Positions 34,227-41,878 of a stretch of DNA of 64,000 nt are shown piece by piece. The number at the start of each line of letters is the position of its first letter. The first letter of the stretch is position 1. The notes beneath the pieces were generated by a model. It was not told the DNA's origin, made no database searches, and worked only from the letters and a program-made list of their open reading frames with translations. Origin of the DNA: Lachnospira pectinoschiza (lineage in GTDB: Bacteria; Bacillota; Clostridia; Lachnospirales; Lachnospiraceae); assembly GCF_020564355.1 (NCBI RefSeq), contig NZ_JAJCRR010000002.1, forward strand, positions 496,001 through 560,000. The letters are read 5' to 3'. The position numbers and the translations under genes are program-made.

Positions 34227-37200
34227 ATGGAAAAAAAACAAGAATTAGAATTATGGACTTCCTTAAATGCAAAAAGTCGAACTATTGAAAATAAAATGGA
34301 CTCATTGGAAAGAAAGCGTACTGGAAGTTATTATACTGATCTGCAATTGACAGATGTTATGATGGAAGAGTTAGTGCAAAATTTAAAGCAAGGCAAAAAA
34401 AGATTGATTGAATACAGTTTCTTTGAACCTTGCGTTGGAGCAGGAAATTTCGTTTTTTCATATATTAAAGCTATAAAAGAAACGGGTATAAGCAAACCAG
34501 ATGCGATTATTCTTTTGAACAATATATATGTTTCAGATATAAATGAAGATGCGATAAAGGGGTATGCTGAATCTTTACGAACGTTAGCATTGTTATATTG
34601 GAACATTGAACTGACAGAAGAGTATTTTAAATCACATACAGGTACGGGTTTGTTGGTAGACGTTACTGCCAATGTGCTAGAATACATCGGTTTGGAAACT
34701 GTTTTCCCAGAACAAGCATCAAATGGGGGATTTGATATTGTAGCAACTAATCCGCCATATAAAAATCTTAAAGCCGAACGAAATCAATATGCTAGTGAGG
34801 AAGAGTATGAAAAGGATAAAGACAAGTACTCCGAAATTTCAAAAATTGTATCATCTAGATTTTTGTATTCAACTAGCGGTGTACTTAATTTGTACAAATT
34901 ATTTGTCGAGGAGATTATTGATAAGTATGCTAGTGATAAGGCGTATGTTAGTTTGTTAATACCCTCATCAATTATGTCTGATAAGACTTGTCAGAAATTA
35001 AGAACGCATATGCTGATGGATGAAAAAGTTCTCTCAGTCAAGGTGATTAGTGAAGGGAGTCAATATATAGACGCACAGCAGGCATTAAGTGCAATTTTGT
35101 TGCAAAAAGGGAAGATGACAGATGTAATTGATATTACTAAAGATTACTGTGAAAAACCAAACGATATTGCAAGAGTTTCAATAAAAGATATAATTAACGA
35201 AAACACAGGAAATGCTATTCTTGCAGTTTCAGAAGAAGAGTATCAAGTTTTAAAGAAGTTGCGAAATTTTCCAGTTATCAAAGAGCTGGATTTTATTGCT
35301 AATTTACGTGGCGAACTTGATTTGACTACTAACAAGAAAAATATTGTACAAGCGGATACTGGATATCGTTTGTTAAGAGGACGAGATATAGGGTATTACA
35401 AATTGCTCCCAAACGGGTCTGATGATTTTGTGTTGGGAGATTTCGTTAATACCACAAAGAAGAAAATATACATTGAACATGAGAGAATTATTTGTCAACA
35501 AATTGCTAATATGAATAAAGAGCGAAGAGTGACTTTCTCATATGTGCCTGCAGGTAATGTTTTAGGAAACTCATGTAATTTTATCTCAGTTTCGACAAAT
35601 AAATATGGTATTGATATTTTTGCATTATTGGGTCTGCTAAATACGAAAATAATCAATTGGTTGTTTAAGTTAACGAGTAGCAATAATCATGTCAATAATT
35701 ATGAAATTGATTGTTTCCCAATACCTATCGGTGCCAAAGAGGAATTATTAAGAATCTCAAGTTTAGTACGTGGATATTTGGATACTGATGACACTGTGAT
35801 TTTAGACGAGATAGAACGTCTTGCTGAAAATGCATATGGACTAAATAATGAACTAGGAGATGATGAGATGGAGGATAATACGTATATCAATGAGTACTTG
35901 AGTGCAATTCAAAATATACTGCCGGGCATTGATAAAGAAACAGCTAAACAAATCTTATTTGGCGAAGTTAAAATTGATGCGTTTTGTGAAGGGTTGAACA
36001 AATTTTATTTCAATGTAGTAAGTGGGATCACGAGTAAATATGTTGCATTGTTCAATGGATATTTGTTAAACCATACTACATTTAAATTGAGTGATTTGGA
36101 TTTAGAGATGATTAAGTATGTTCCGCAAGGAGGAAGTTGGAAAGATATTCCGATGGAAACGGTTGAAAAATCCAAACGCCTAAAACGTATAACAGAAACA
36201 GGTGGACGTACAACATTGTACGGAAGAATAGATTATGAAAAGCCAAGTTATACTATAACAACATACTTTAATAGGCCTGGGAATGGCACATACGTGCATC
36301 CGATACACGAACGAGTATTATCTGTAAGAGAAGCTGCTCGTTTCCAGGCTTTTAGAGATGATTACTATTTCTTTGGAAATAAAACACAACAGCTTAAACA
36401 AGTTGGAAATGCGGTTCCTACTTTATTAGCTTATCAAATCGGTAAGAAGATTAAGGATGTAACAGGATGTTCAAAATCTATTGATTTGTTTTGCGGAGCT
36501 GGAGGAATGACAGCTGGATTTAAAGCGGCAGGCATTTCATCATTAATGAGCAATGACATTGAAGAGAGTGCTTGTACTACTCTTAAAATCAACAATCCTG
36601 AAATTGATGTGTTATGTGGAGATATTACTCAAGAAGAAACAAAGGCGAAATTAGTGAAAGCTGCACATGAAGGAGGTGCTGACCTAATATGTGGCGGACC
36701 GCCTTGTCAAGGCTTTTCTATGGCTGGATTTAGAGCTGAGGATGACCCCAGAAATCAGCTGTTTAGAGAATTCGTGAACATTGTAAAAAGGGTAAATCCT
36801 AAAGTCATTGTGTTTGAAAATGTTGAGGGATTACTAAGTTATCAGGGGGGGAAAACCTATAGAGAAGTACACGCTTTATTTTCTGAATTAGGTTATAACA
36901 CTGAGGGAAGAACACTATTGGCAAGTGAATATGCGGTTCCTCAAAGAAGAAAAAGGGTGATTATTATATGTACAAGGCAGGATTTGGGAGTATATCCTAG
37001 TGAGTTGTTTCCAAAGCCTATCACCATAAATGGTAATCAGGTTACAGCTAGGGATACAATATCGGATTTGGAAAATGTTGAGTGTGGAAACAATGCTAGA
37101 TATTCTGAAACTAATGAATCAGAAATACTCAAATTCTTTAAAGGAACTATATCTTATGATGAATATATATCTAAGATGACTTCAGATGATAAAGAAGTAG

Positions 37201-37256
37201 CAGGTTTAGAAGAAGAACCCAAATATGACCAACTTAGTTTGCTTGATTTGTTGTAA
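34227..37256 (+). CDS. Fused N6-adenine and circularly permuted C5-cytosine DNA methyltransferase (Alw26I/Eco31I/Esp3I type)
   Basis: 1,009 aa. Residues 1-560: gamma-class adenine methyltransferase of the Eco57I-like group, with SAM motif FFEPCVGAGNF (about 67-77), catalytic NPPY at 175-178 and a target-recognition region with LLRGRDIGYYKL. Residues about 640-1009: cytosine-5 methyltransferase in permuted order: motif IX-like KPSYTITTYF (about 671) and motif X QVGNAVP come first, then motif I DLFCGAGGMTAGF (about 752), catalytic GGPPCQGF with C827, ENV and QRRKRV. The Alw26I, Eco31I and Esp3I systems are known to methylate adenine on one strand and cytosine on the other, so one fused protein covering an asymmetric site fits. 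Codon use is AT-rich compared with the core genome. Confidence 0.9.
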   Translation: MEKKQELELWTSLNAKSRTIENKMDSLERKRTGSYYTDLQLTDVMMEELVQNLKQGKKRLIEYSFFEPCVGAGNFVFSYIKAIKETGISKPDAIILLNNIYVSDINEDAIKGYAESLRTLALLYWNIELTEEYFKSHTGTGLLVDVTANVLEYIGLETVFPEQASNGGFDIVATNPPYKNLKAERNQYASEEEYEKDKDKYSEISKIVSSRFLYSTSGVLNLYKLFVEEIIDKYASDKAYVSLLIPSSIMSDKTCQKLRTHMLMDEKVLSVKVISEGSQYIDAQQALSAILLQKGKMTDVIDITKDYCEKPNDIARVSIKDIINENTGNAILAVSEEEYQVLKKLRNFPVIKELDFIANLRGELDLTTNKKNIVQADTGYRLLRGRDIGYYKLLPNGSDDFVLGDFVNTTKKKIYIEHERIICQQIANMNKERRVTFSYVPAGNVLGNSCNFISVSTNKYGIDIFALLGLLNTKIINWLFKLTSSNNHVNNYEIDCFPIPIGAKEELLRISSLVRGYLDTDDTVILDEIERLAENAYGLNNELGDDEMEDNTYINEYLSAIQNILPGIDKETAKQILFGEVKIDAFCEGLNKFYFNVVSGITSKYVALFNGYLLNHTTFKLSDLDLEMIKYVPQGGSWKDIPMETVEKSKRLKRITETGGRTTLYGRIDYEKPSYTITTYFNRPGNGTYVHPIHERVLSVREAARFQAFRDDYYFFGNKTQQLKQVGNAVPTLLAYQIGKKIKDVTGCSKSIDLFCGAGGMTAGFKAAGISSLMSNDIEESACTTLKINNPEIDVLCGDITQEETKAKLVKAAHEGGADLICGGPPCQGFSMAGFRAEDDPRNQLFREFVNIVKRVNPKVIVFENVEGLLSYQGGKTYREVHALFSELGYNTEGRTLLASEYAVPQRRKRVIIICTRQDLGVYPSELFPKPITINGNQVTARDTISDLENVECGNNARYSETNESEILKFFKGTISYDEYISKMTSDDKEVAGLEEEPKYDQLSLLDLL

Positions 37257-37265
37257 AAATAGAGG

Positions 37266-37288
37266 GTAAACGCCCCATCCCATGTACC
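37266..37288 (+). repeat. 23-bp direct repeat, copy 1 (after methyltransferase gene)
   Basis: Starts gtaaacgccccatcccatg and matches 43333-43355, 10 bp after the methyltransferase stop, with two mismatches. Confidence 0.7.
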
Positions 37289-37300
37289 TGTAAATATCCC

Positions 37301-37390
37301 GAAAAATTTGATATAACCATAATAATACAGTTGCACAAGTTGTACGATTTTAACGAATTGTACAATTCGTGCGACTATCACAAATTTTTC
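37301..37390. repeat. Nested inverted repeat between methyltransferase gene and IS3
   Basis: Outer arms GAAAAATTTG (37301) and CAAATTTTTC (37381); inner arms GTTGCACAAGTTGTAC (37330) and GTACAATTCGTGCGAC (37360), 13 of 16 Watson-Crick, the rest wobble. No T-run typical of a terminator. The loop contains a further palindrome gaattgtacaattc. Confidence 0.65.
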
Positions 37391-37473
37391 AGGAGGTTGG
37401 ATAGGCTACAATTAACTGGACAGATTTTTTAAGGTCATATAATCTATAATAAATACACAAAGGAGCACTCATT

Positions 37474-37770
37474 ATGACCGAACCAAAACGACGAAGAAAA
37501 CCTCGTAAATATACCGATGAATTCAAACAGCAACTGGTGGAACTATATCGTTCTGGCAAACGCAGATGCGATATCTGCCGTGAATATGACATTTCTACTT
37601 CCCTGTTTGACAAATGGGTAAAGCAGGCATCCAATTCCGGCTCTTTCCATGAAAAAGATAACCGGACTCCAGAGCAGGAAGAACTGATCCGGCTTCGGAA
37701 AGAAAACCAGCAGTTAAGAATGGAAAATGATATTTTAAAACAAGCGGCGCTGATCTTAGGACGAAAGTAA
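37474..37770 (+). CDS. IS3-family transposase OrfA
   Basis: 98 aa. Helix-turn-helix domain RKYTDEFKQQLVELYRSG ... CREYDISTSLFDKWVKQ followed by a leucine-zipper stretch LIRLRKENQQLRMENDILKQA. Binds the element's terminal repeats. orfB begins 3 bp after its stop in the -1 phase, the usual IS3 frameshift arrangement. Confidence 0.92.
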   Translation: MTEPKRRRKPRKYTDEFKQQLVELYRSGKRRCDICREYDISTSLFDKWVKQASNSGSFHEKDNRTPEQEELIRLRKENQQLRMENDILKQAALILGRK

Positions 37771-37772
37771 AT

Positions 37773-38402
37773 GTGATCAAAGCAAATGCTCACAAATACT
37801 CTGTATCAGCAATGTGCCGCGTCCTACAGGTAAATAGAAGCACTTATTATTATGAAGCAGCAACAAAAAAAGATGTATCAGAACTTACTGCAGACATTCA
37901 GGAAATTTTTAGAAAAAGCCGGAACCATTATGGTACACGAAAGATCAAGAAAGAACTGGTTGATTGCGGGAAACAGGTATCAAGACGCAGGATTGGACGG
38001 ATCATGAAACAGGAAGGTTTGATATCAAGCTATACTACAGCTCAGTTTAAGCCGCAAAAAGACAGATGTAATGAATCAAAAGTGGCAAATGTGTTGAACC
38101 GACAATTTCAAAACCAGCCATACCGTAATGTGGTGGTAAGTGATTTAACTTATGTAAGGGTAGGAAACCACTGGAATTATATCTGTATACTGATAGACCT
38201 TTTTAACAGGGAAATCGTTGGATACAGTGCAGAAGAACATAAAACAGCAGAGCTTGTAAAACAGGCATTTAGGAAAGTAGAAGGCAATCTGTCGGAAATC
38301 CATATCTTCCACACAGACCGGGGAAATGAATTTAAAAATGAGACGATTGAGGAACTGCTAGAAACGTTTCATATAGAACGTTCCCTGAGCCATAAGGGAT
38401 AG
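37773..38402 (+). pseudogene. IS3-family transposase OrfB, truncated before catalytic Glu
   Basis: 209 aa, GTG start. N-terminal HTH_21 region (IFRKSRNHYGTRKIKKEL) and rve integrase core with catalytic Asp in VVSDLTYVRVG and second Asp in IFHTDRGNEF. The frame ends at RSLSHKG with a stop, just before the block (N-x-CIESFF) that carries the third catalytic residue. The enzyme should be inactive, so the copy is immobile. Confidence 0.88.
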
Positions 38403-38433
38403 CAGAGACAGCCAAAGTTATAGCCATTACTCG

Positions 38434-38937
38434 TTACGTTTCATTGCCATCATCCATGAACTGTGAATAGAGAAGATGAGGTGTTACCGGATTGGCATCC
38501 TCATCGATTGAGGCTGCATACTCGCCAACGGTGTATCCGTCAAGTGCAATGGCAATAACTATATCTGCTACTGCAGGTTTAAGAAGACTTCTCAATGTTT
38601 CACAGCATTCTTCGTATTCAAGCTGGTTATGTACGCCATCAATAGAAATGTTAAAGGCTGACTTATCAGCTGCTCTGAACATGATTGCCTCTTCTGTGTT
38701 GACCTCAACTGTCCCGTCCTTGCTCTTCATATAAGCGTTGCCAGTATGACGGTCATGCTTGTGCCAGCTGTTGTAATCAGGTCTGTTAAATCTCTCTTCG
38801 ATTACATCTTGGATTCTCTTTTCGTAGTCTTCCTGACTTTGTTCTTCTGAAATGGAGATATTTAACCATTTCTCCAATTCCATATTTTCGACCTCAAGTG
38901 TCTGATACTCGTTCTCGTAACGAATCTTGATTTTCAT
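38434..38937 (-). CDS. Integrative-element-associated sigma-like protein, probable remnant
   Basis: 167 aa. It matches in layout a family carried by clostridial conjugative elements: MKIKIRYENEYQTLEVE start, EKRIQDVIEERFNRPDYNSWHKHDRHTG middle, and a C-terminal helix-turn-helix-like LKPAVADIVIAIALDGYTVGEYAASI. After that the sequence departs from the family (ending FMDDGNET) next to the truncated IS3, so the true C-terminus seems lost. Family recall is from memory and moderate. No conjugation genes remain nearby. Confidence 0.5.
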   Translation of the reverse strand: MKIKIRYENEYQTLEVENMELEKWLNISISEEQSQEDYEKRIQDVIEERFNRPDYNSWHKHDRHTGNAYMKSKDGTVEVNTEEAIMFRAADKSAFNISIDGVHNQLEYEECCETLRSLLKPAVADIVIAIALDGYTVGEYAASIDEDANPVTPHLLYSQFMDDGNET

Positions 38938-39221
38938 AAAGTTCCTGCCTTTCTGCCTGGTTCTTGCAGAAGGACATAGGAAACAAATAGGGTCAGTGCT
39001 TATAGAAGTGCCGACCCATGAATTGCCTGAAAAAGGGCATAAGGAAATAAGGGTACTTCTATCGCACCTTTCACAGGTTATCCTGTGATCAATGCCGATA
39101 TCTGTATCCCAATGCCCTTATAGCTAATCAGGCCTTGTGATATTTACTATTTGATATTTTTCCAAAGGGAGATGGACTGGTTGATTATTCAATCCAGCTC
39201 TGTCCACCCTTGTTGCCAGTA
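38938..39221 (-). other. Leader region of element remnant
   Basis: 285 bp without a gene. On the minus strand it is rich in short palindromes (for example cacaggttatcctgtg near 39074) and probably is the transcribed spacer between the 46-aa gene and the sigma-like gene. No named element recognised. Confidence 0.35.
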
Positions 39222-39362
39222 TTACTTACGCTTTTCTGGTCTTGTTTGTGCTAATGCACTTCCAGCAACAGACTTTGATGTCTTGCTGAATATTCCATCA
39301 CGAAGAACTTTTCTTGCTTTCGAAGCAACTGCCTTGGATGTTTGCTTTGAGTTCTTAGCCAT
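39222..39362 (-). CDS. Small conserved-looking basic protein (46 aa)
   Basis: Begins MAKNSKQTSKAVASKARKVL and ends ALAQTRPEKRK, after a GTGAGGTGATTGG ribosome site. Lys/Ser/Ala-rich with a repeated SK-x-VA(S/G) pattern (KAVASKA, KSVAGSA). I have seen such small proteins in Gram-negative and gut mobile elements, but no function is known to me. Possibly co-transcribed with the sigma-like gene downstream on the same strand. Too short to appear in ordinary gene calls. Confidence 0.65.
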   Translation of the reverse strand: MAKNSKQTSKAVASKARKVLRDGIFSKTSKSVAGSALAQTRPEKRK

Positions 39363-39688
39363 TGCCAATCACCTCACTTTAATTTTGGTCTGAAGATTTA
39401 TATCAGTTTTACGAGATTTCCTTCACAATCACTTATCAAAACTTGATAAGTGTAGATTTTTTCATATTTTTCTGATATAATATTGAGAAAGTGTTGATGC
39501 GGTAGGTCTAAACATTTCCACGTCTTATCTCAATCTTCACTTATAAACCTATAGTGGCTAAGGTTTTCGTCAACAGGCTAACTCCCTGTTTTCGTCTTTC
39601 TAAGCTTTCTAAGGTTACTAAATGAAAAGTCTAATCCCCCAGCTATGCTGGGGAGAATGGAATAGTTGGAAACGGTGAGGATATCAAT
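39363..39688. other. Gene-free junction left of IS200
   Basis: 326 bp. Contains actttatcaaaacttgataagt-like palindrome near 39430 and a CCCCCAGC-tat-GCTGGGG hairpin at about 39638-39655. On the + strand the last 40 bp can be read in frame toward the gene interrupted by IS200 (ending GNGEDIN), so it may be the upstream piece of that gene. Nothing else supportable. Confidence 0.4.
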
Positions 39689-39755
39689 AAAAAACCTCCT
39701 GTGATATATTAAGAATGGTGTCGCAAGCCAAACTTAATCACAGGAGGTGGTCCAT

Positions 39756-40184
39756 ATGGACAATAGAAGTTTATCACATACAAAATGGAAATGCCAATAT
39801 CACATCGTATTTATTCCAAAATATCGGAAGAAGGTATTGTATGGAAAAGTAAGAGAAGATGTGCGAGAAATTCTGAGCACACTGTGCAAATACAAAAATG
39901 TCGAAATAATAGCAGGTGCAGTTTGTGTAGATCATGTACATATAAGTATTGCAATACCACCAAAGTTAAGTGTTTCAGATTTCATGGGATATTTAAAAGG
40001 CAAAAGTACCCTGATGATATACGACCGTCATCCAAAATTGCAAAGCAAATGGGATAAAGCATTTTGGGCAAGAGGATATTATGTAGAAACAATCGGTAAT
40101 ATCACAGACGAAGCAGTACAAAAATATATAAAAGAGCAAGCAGAAGAATCGGGAAAAGAAGATTCAAGAAGTACCGCTTTATAG
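39756..40184 (+). CDS. tnpA: IS200-type Y1 (HUH) transposase TnpA
   Basis: 142 aa from the ATG at 39756. HUH motif in VCVDHVHISIAIPP, nucleophile Tyr in EAVQKYIKEQ, and N-terminal KWKCQYHIVFIPKYRK are diagnostic. Length is normal and the frame intact, so it should be active. The AGGAGG ribosome site is inside the right arm of the left-end hairpin, which would hide it in long read-through transcripts, the known IS200 strategy of self-silencing. Confidence 0.93.
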   Translation: MDNRSLSHTKWKCQYHIVFIPKYRKKVLYGKVREDVREILSTLCKYKNVEIIAGAVCVDHVHISIAIPPKLSVSDFMGYLKGKSTLMIYDRHPKLQSKWDKAFWARGYYVETIGNITDEAVQKYIKEQAEESGKEDSRSTAL

Positions 40185-40188
40185 CGGA

Positions 40189-40288
40189 CCAGTAAAAATG
40201 CTTGCGACACCGCCCTTTGGGGCGAGCAGTAACATAGCCCTTTGGAGGGCTTATAACAAACCACCAGTTGAACTGGTGGTTGCTGACT
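40189..40288 (+). repeat. IS200 right-end structure, copy 1
   Basis: Contains accgccctttggggcgag, agccctttggagggct and ccaccagttgaactggtgg hairpins. About 90 bp recur nearly identically at 43525-43613. Confidence 0.85.
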
Positions 40289-40975
40289 AAAAGCGTCACA
40301 AAGGAAAATTTAAATAGTATTACAGATGTTGAACTTCCGGTATTCTTGCTTTCAGTATTGCACTTTGTCAACACACAAAGACCTGATAACACAAAAGGCC
40401 GTGCAACATTTGAGAAATGGCATACCCAAAGCGGAAAGAAATCACCTTGGAAGTTTGTGTCTTCTGTTCGTACTACAAATGAGAAAATTTTTGCCGTAAA
40501 AACAACCATTGAAGGTGCAAATACCTCTGACACCTTTCCTACAGATGATGTTGTTGAAGTAGTTAAATCTGAAAATCAACCTAAAACTCCAAAAGCAAGA
40601 ATTGAAGATAAGATTCTTGTTTCCGGGAAAGCTGCAACTGATGCTTGGGGAAAAGTAATGGAAACTCTGGCTGATGATATGGAAAAAGGGAAAGCAGATC
40701 AACCCGAAAAACCAAGGCTTGTCATAAATAAATTAAGTGAGAATGACCCCCTTTTTCTAAAAAGATTTAGAGAAGGTGCAAAACCTTTATTCAAATACTG
40801 TATTGATAATGACCCATCTGCAGAAGCAACGGACTTATTCCTTTCAGATAACATTACGGATTTTATCAATAGTTGGAAATTTGAATATCGAGAAATTGAA
40901 GATTATGCCTTTCAAACTTTAGTAAAGGATCCGATGGATATTTTAAGTGAATACACTTACTATCTTTCAGTTTAA
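40289..40975 (+). pseudogene. Gene remnant interrupted by IS200 (no family recognised)
   Basis: An open frame continues from the element's right end: SVTKENLNSITDVELPVFLLSVLHF ... RATFEKWHTQSGKKSPWKFVS, then a charged linker and a helical C-terminal part (about 120 residues; LVINKLSENDPLFLKRFREGAKPLF). The apparent ATG at 40268 lies in IS200, so it is not the native start. After the TAA at 40975 the same protein seems to go on in another frame (40985). It is likely the effector or adaptor subunit of a broken accessory system together with the next fragments. Confidence 0.5.
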
Positions 40976-40984
40976 TTCCTTCGC

Positions 40985-41242
40985 GTGATTCCCGGAAGAA
41001 ACATCTTGTGGTTTAGAAACGAATCATGGGAGGAAGGCGAACAACTAAGAAAAGTTCTTCAGCCAGAGTCGTACAGACTGCGATGTGAAATAAGAGATTT
41101 ATATCTTCGCTTATATCCTCTTCCAGAAGAAGATACTAAATCCGAAAACACAACCATCATTCAGCAACAGACAAATGTTGTTCAAAACGGAGATAACAAC
41201 ATTAATCTGACCAATAACGGAACGATAAACATCAAATTATAG
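40985..41242 (+). pseudogene. Fragment with Asn-rich beta tail (possible continuation of the 40289 gene)
   Basis: 85 codons. LRCEIRDLYLRLYPLPEEDT followed by an Asn-rich tail (TNVVQNGDNNINLTNN, ending GTINIKL). Such N-rich alternating tails occur in ABC-three-component and related conflict-system proteins. A frame change at 40975-40985 is the likely lesion. Confidence in the system assignment is low. Confidence 0.4.
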
Positions 41243-41253
41243 GAGGATGGCAA

Positions 41254-41412
41254 ATGAATAAAAATAATAATTCAATAATCAACAGCTCTGCTCCACCATC
41301 GATACAGCAAACAGGTCAGAATAATGTTAATGTAACAAGAATATGTAAACAAAAAAATAGTAGCAATATCAGAAAAGAAAAAAGCTCTCGAAGAACAACT
41401 TGCTCTTTTTGA
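41254..41412 (+). pseudogene. Short frame with N-rich start, frameshifted
   Basis: 52 codons after a GGAGG site. Begins MNKNNNSIINSSAPPSIQQTG and QNNVNV, again an Asn-rich segment, then runs into a frame that overlaps the coiled-coil fragment at 41342. A single frameshift near 41340 would join both. Confidence 0.4.
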
Positions 41413-41617
41413 TGGTATCGATGTAGAAGAAAAAATGCAGGAAATCATCGATAGCATAAAAGTAACTGAAGAAAAAATATCGGCAGCAACCTCCACAAGA
41501 AGAGAGATACTTGGACAGATATTGGAACTTCAAGAGCAAGCAGCTGAATGCAATCTTCTGCAAGGAAGATATGCTACCCTTCGAGGTCAGTATGTTTCAG
41601 ACATTTACGAAGATTAG
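41342..41617 (+). pseudogene. SMC/DUF3732-like coiled-coil ATPase fragment
   Basis: About 91 codons. AISEKKKALEEQLALFDGIDVEEK ... GRYATLRGQYVSDI is a heptad coiled coil resembling the region beside the ABC ATPase head in DUF3732-type proteins. Walker A, signature and Walker B motifs are absent from the sequence around it, so only a piece of the ATPase gene survives. Confidence 0.4.
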
Positions 41618-41760
41618 TAACAACAAAATTTTGGTAGTCGGCATGACTGCCACAGTTAACAGGTAACATAAAAAATCGCCTCCAATCGAAAGATATCTGC
41701 CGCCGCGGGCGACGGTTCATACTAATTAATAGGCGCGGAGCGCCGCATTTTTCGATAGAT

Positions 41761-41787
41761 TTGTCAAGTGTTTTTGACAAAAAAAGT
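41761..41787 (+). terminator. Hairpin terminator before the endonuclease gene
   Basis: TTGTCAA-gtgttt-TTGACAA followed by seven A then gtggggg; a T-run is present within the loop side, so function as a terminator on the minus strand is also possible. 41618-41760 contains two GC-rich inverted patches (gccgccgcgggcgacgg, gcgcggagcgccgc) unlike the AT-rich surroundings. Confidence 0.45.
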
Positions 41788-41878
41788 GGGGGATTTTAAT
41801 AAAAAGGGAATCTGAAAGTCTTATATTTACTGGTTTAGAGATTCCGAGAGATCATTTATATAAATAGGAGGATTTAAA

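Larger units (their letters stand above)
37405..38402 (+). mobile_element. IS3-family insertion sequence, 3' truncated
   Basis: Left end near ggctacaattaactggacaga, which is typical of IS3 terminal repeats, followed by orfA and orfB. The right end and the last part of orfB are missing: sequence after 38402 belongs to a different, oppositely oriented gene remnant. Confidence 0.85.
39690..40288 (+). mobile_element. IS200/IS605-family element (IS200 type, tnpA only)
   Basis: Left end hairpin CCTCCTGTGAT (39695-39705) against ATCACAGGAGG (39737-39747); right end with nested hairpins including CCACCAGTTGAACTGGTGG and ending near gctgact at 40288. No terminal inverted repeats or target duplication, as normal for the family. 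Confidence 0.88.

Noticed and set aside
39538..39660. Possible TnpB guide RNA or IS605 end left of IS200
   Set aside because: A CCCCCAGC/GCTGGGG hairpin is present, but there is no tnpB gene or fragment to support it.
40268..40288. ATG in the IS200 right end as a real start
   Set aside because: It lies within the element's hairpin and only by chance opens the interrupted downstream frame.
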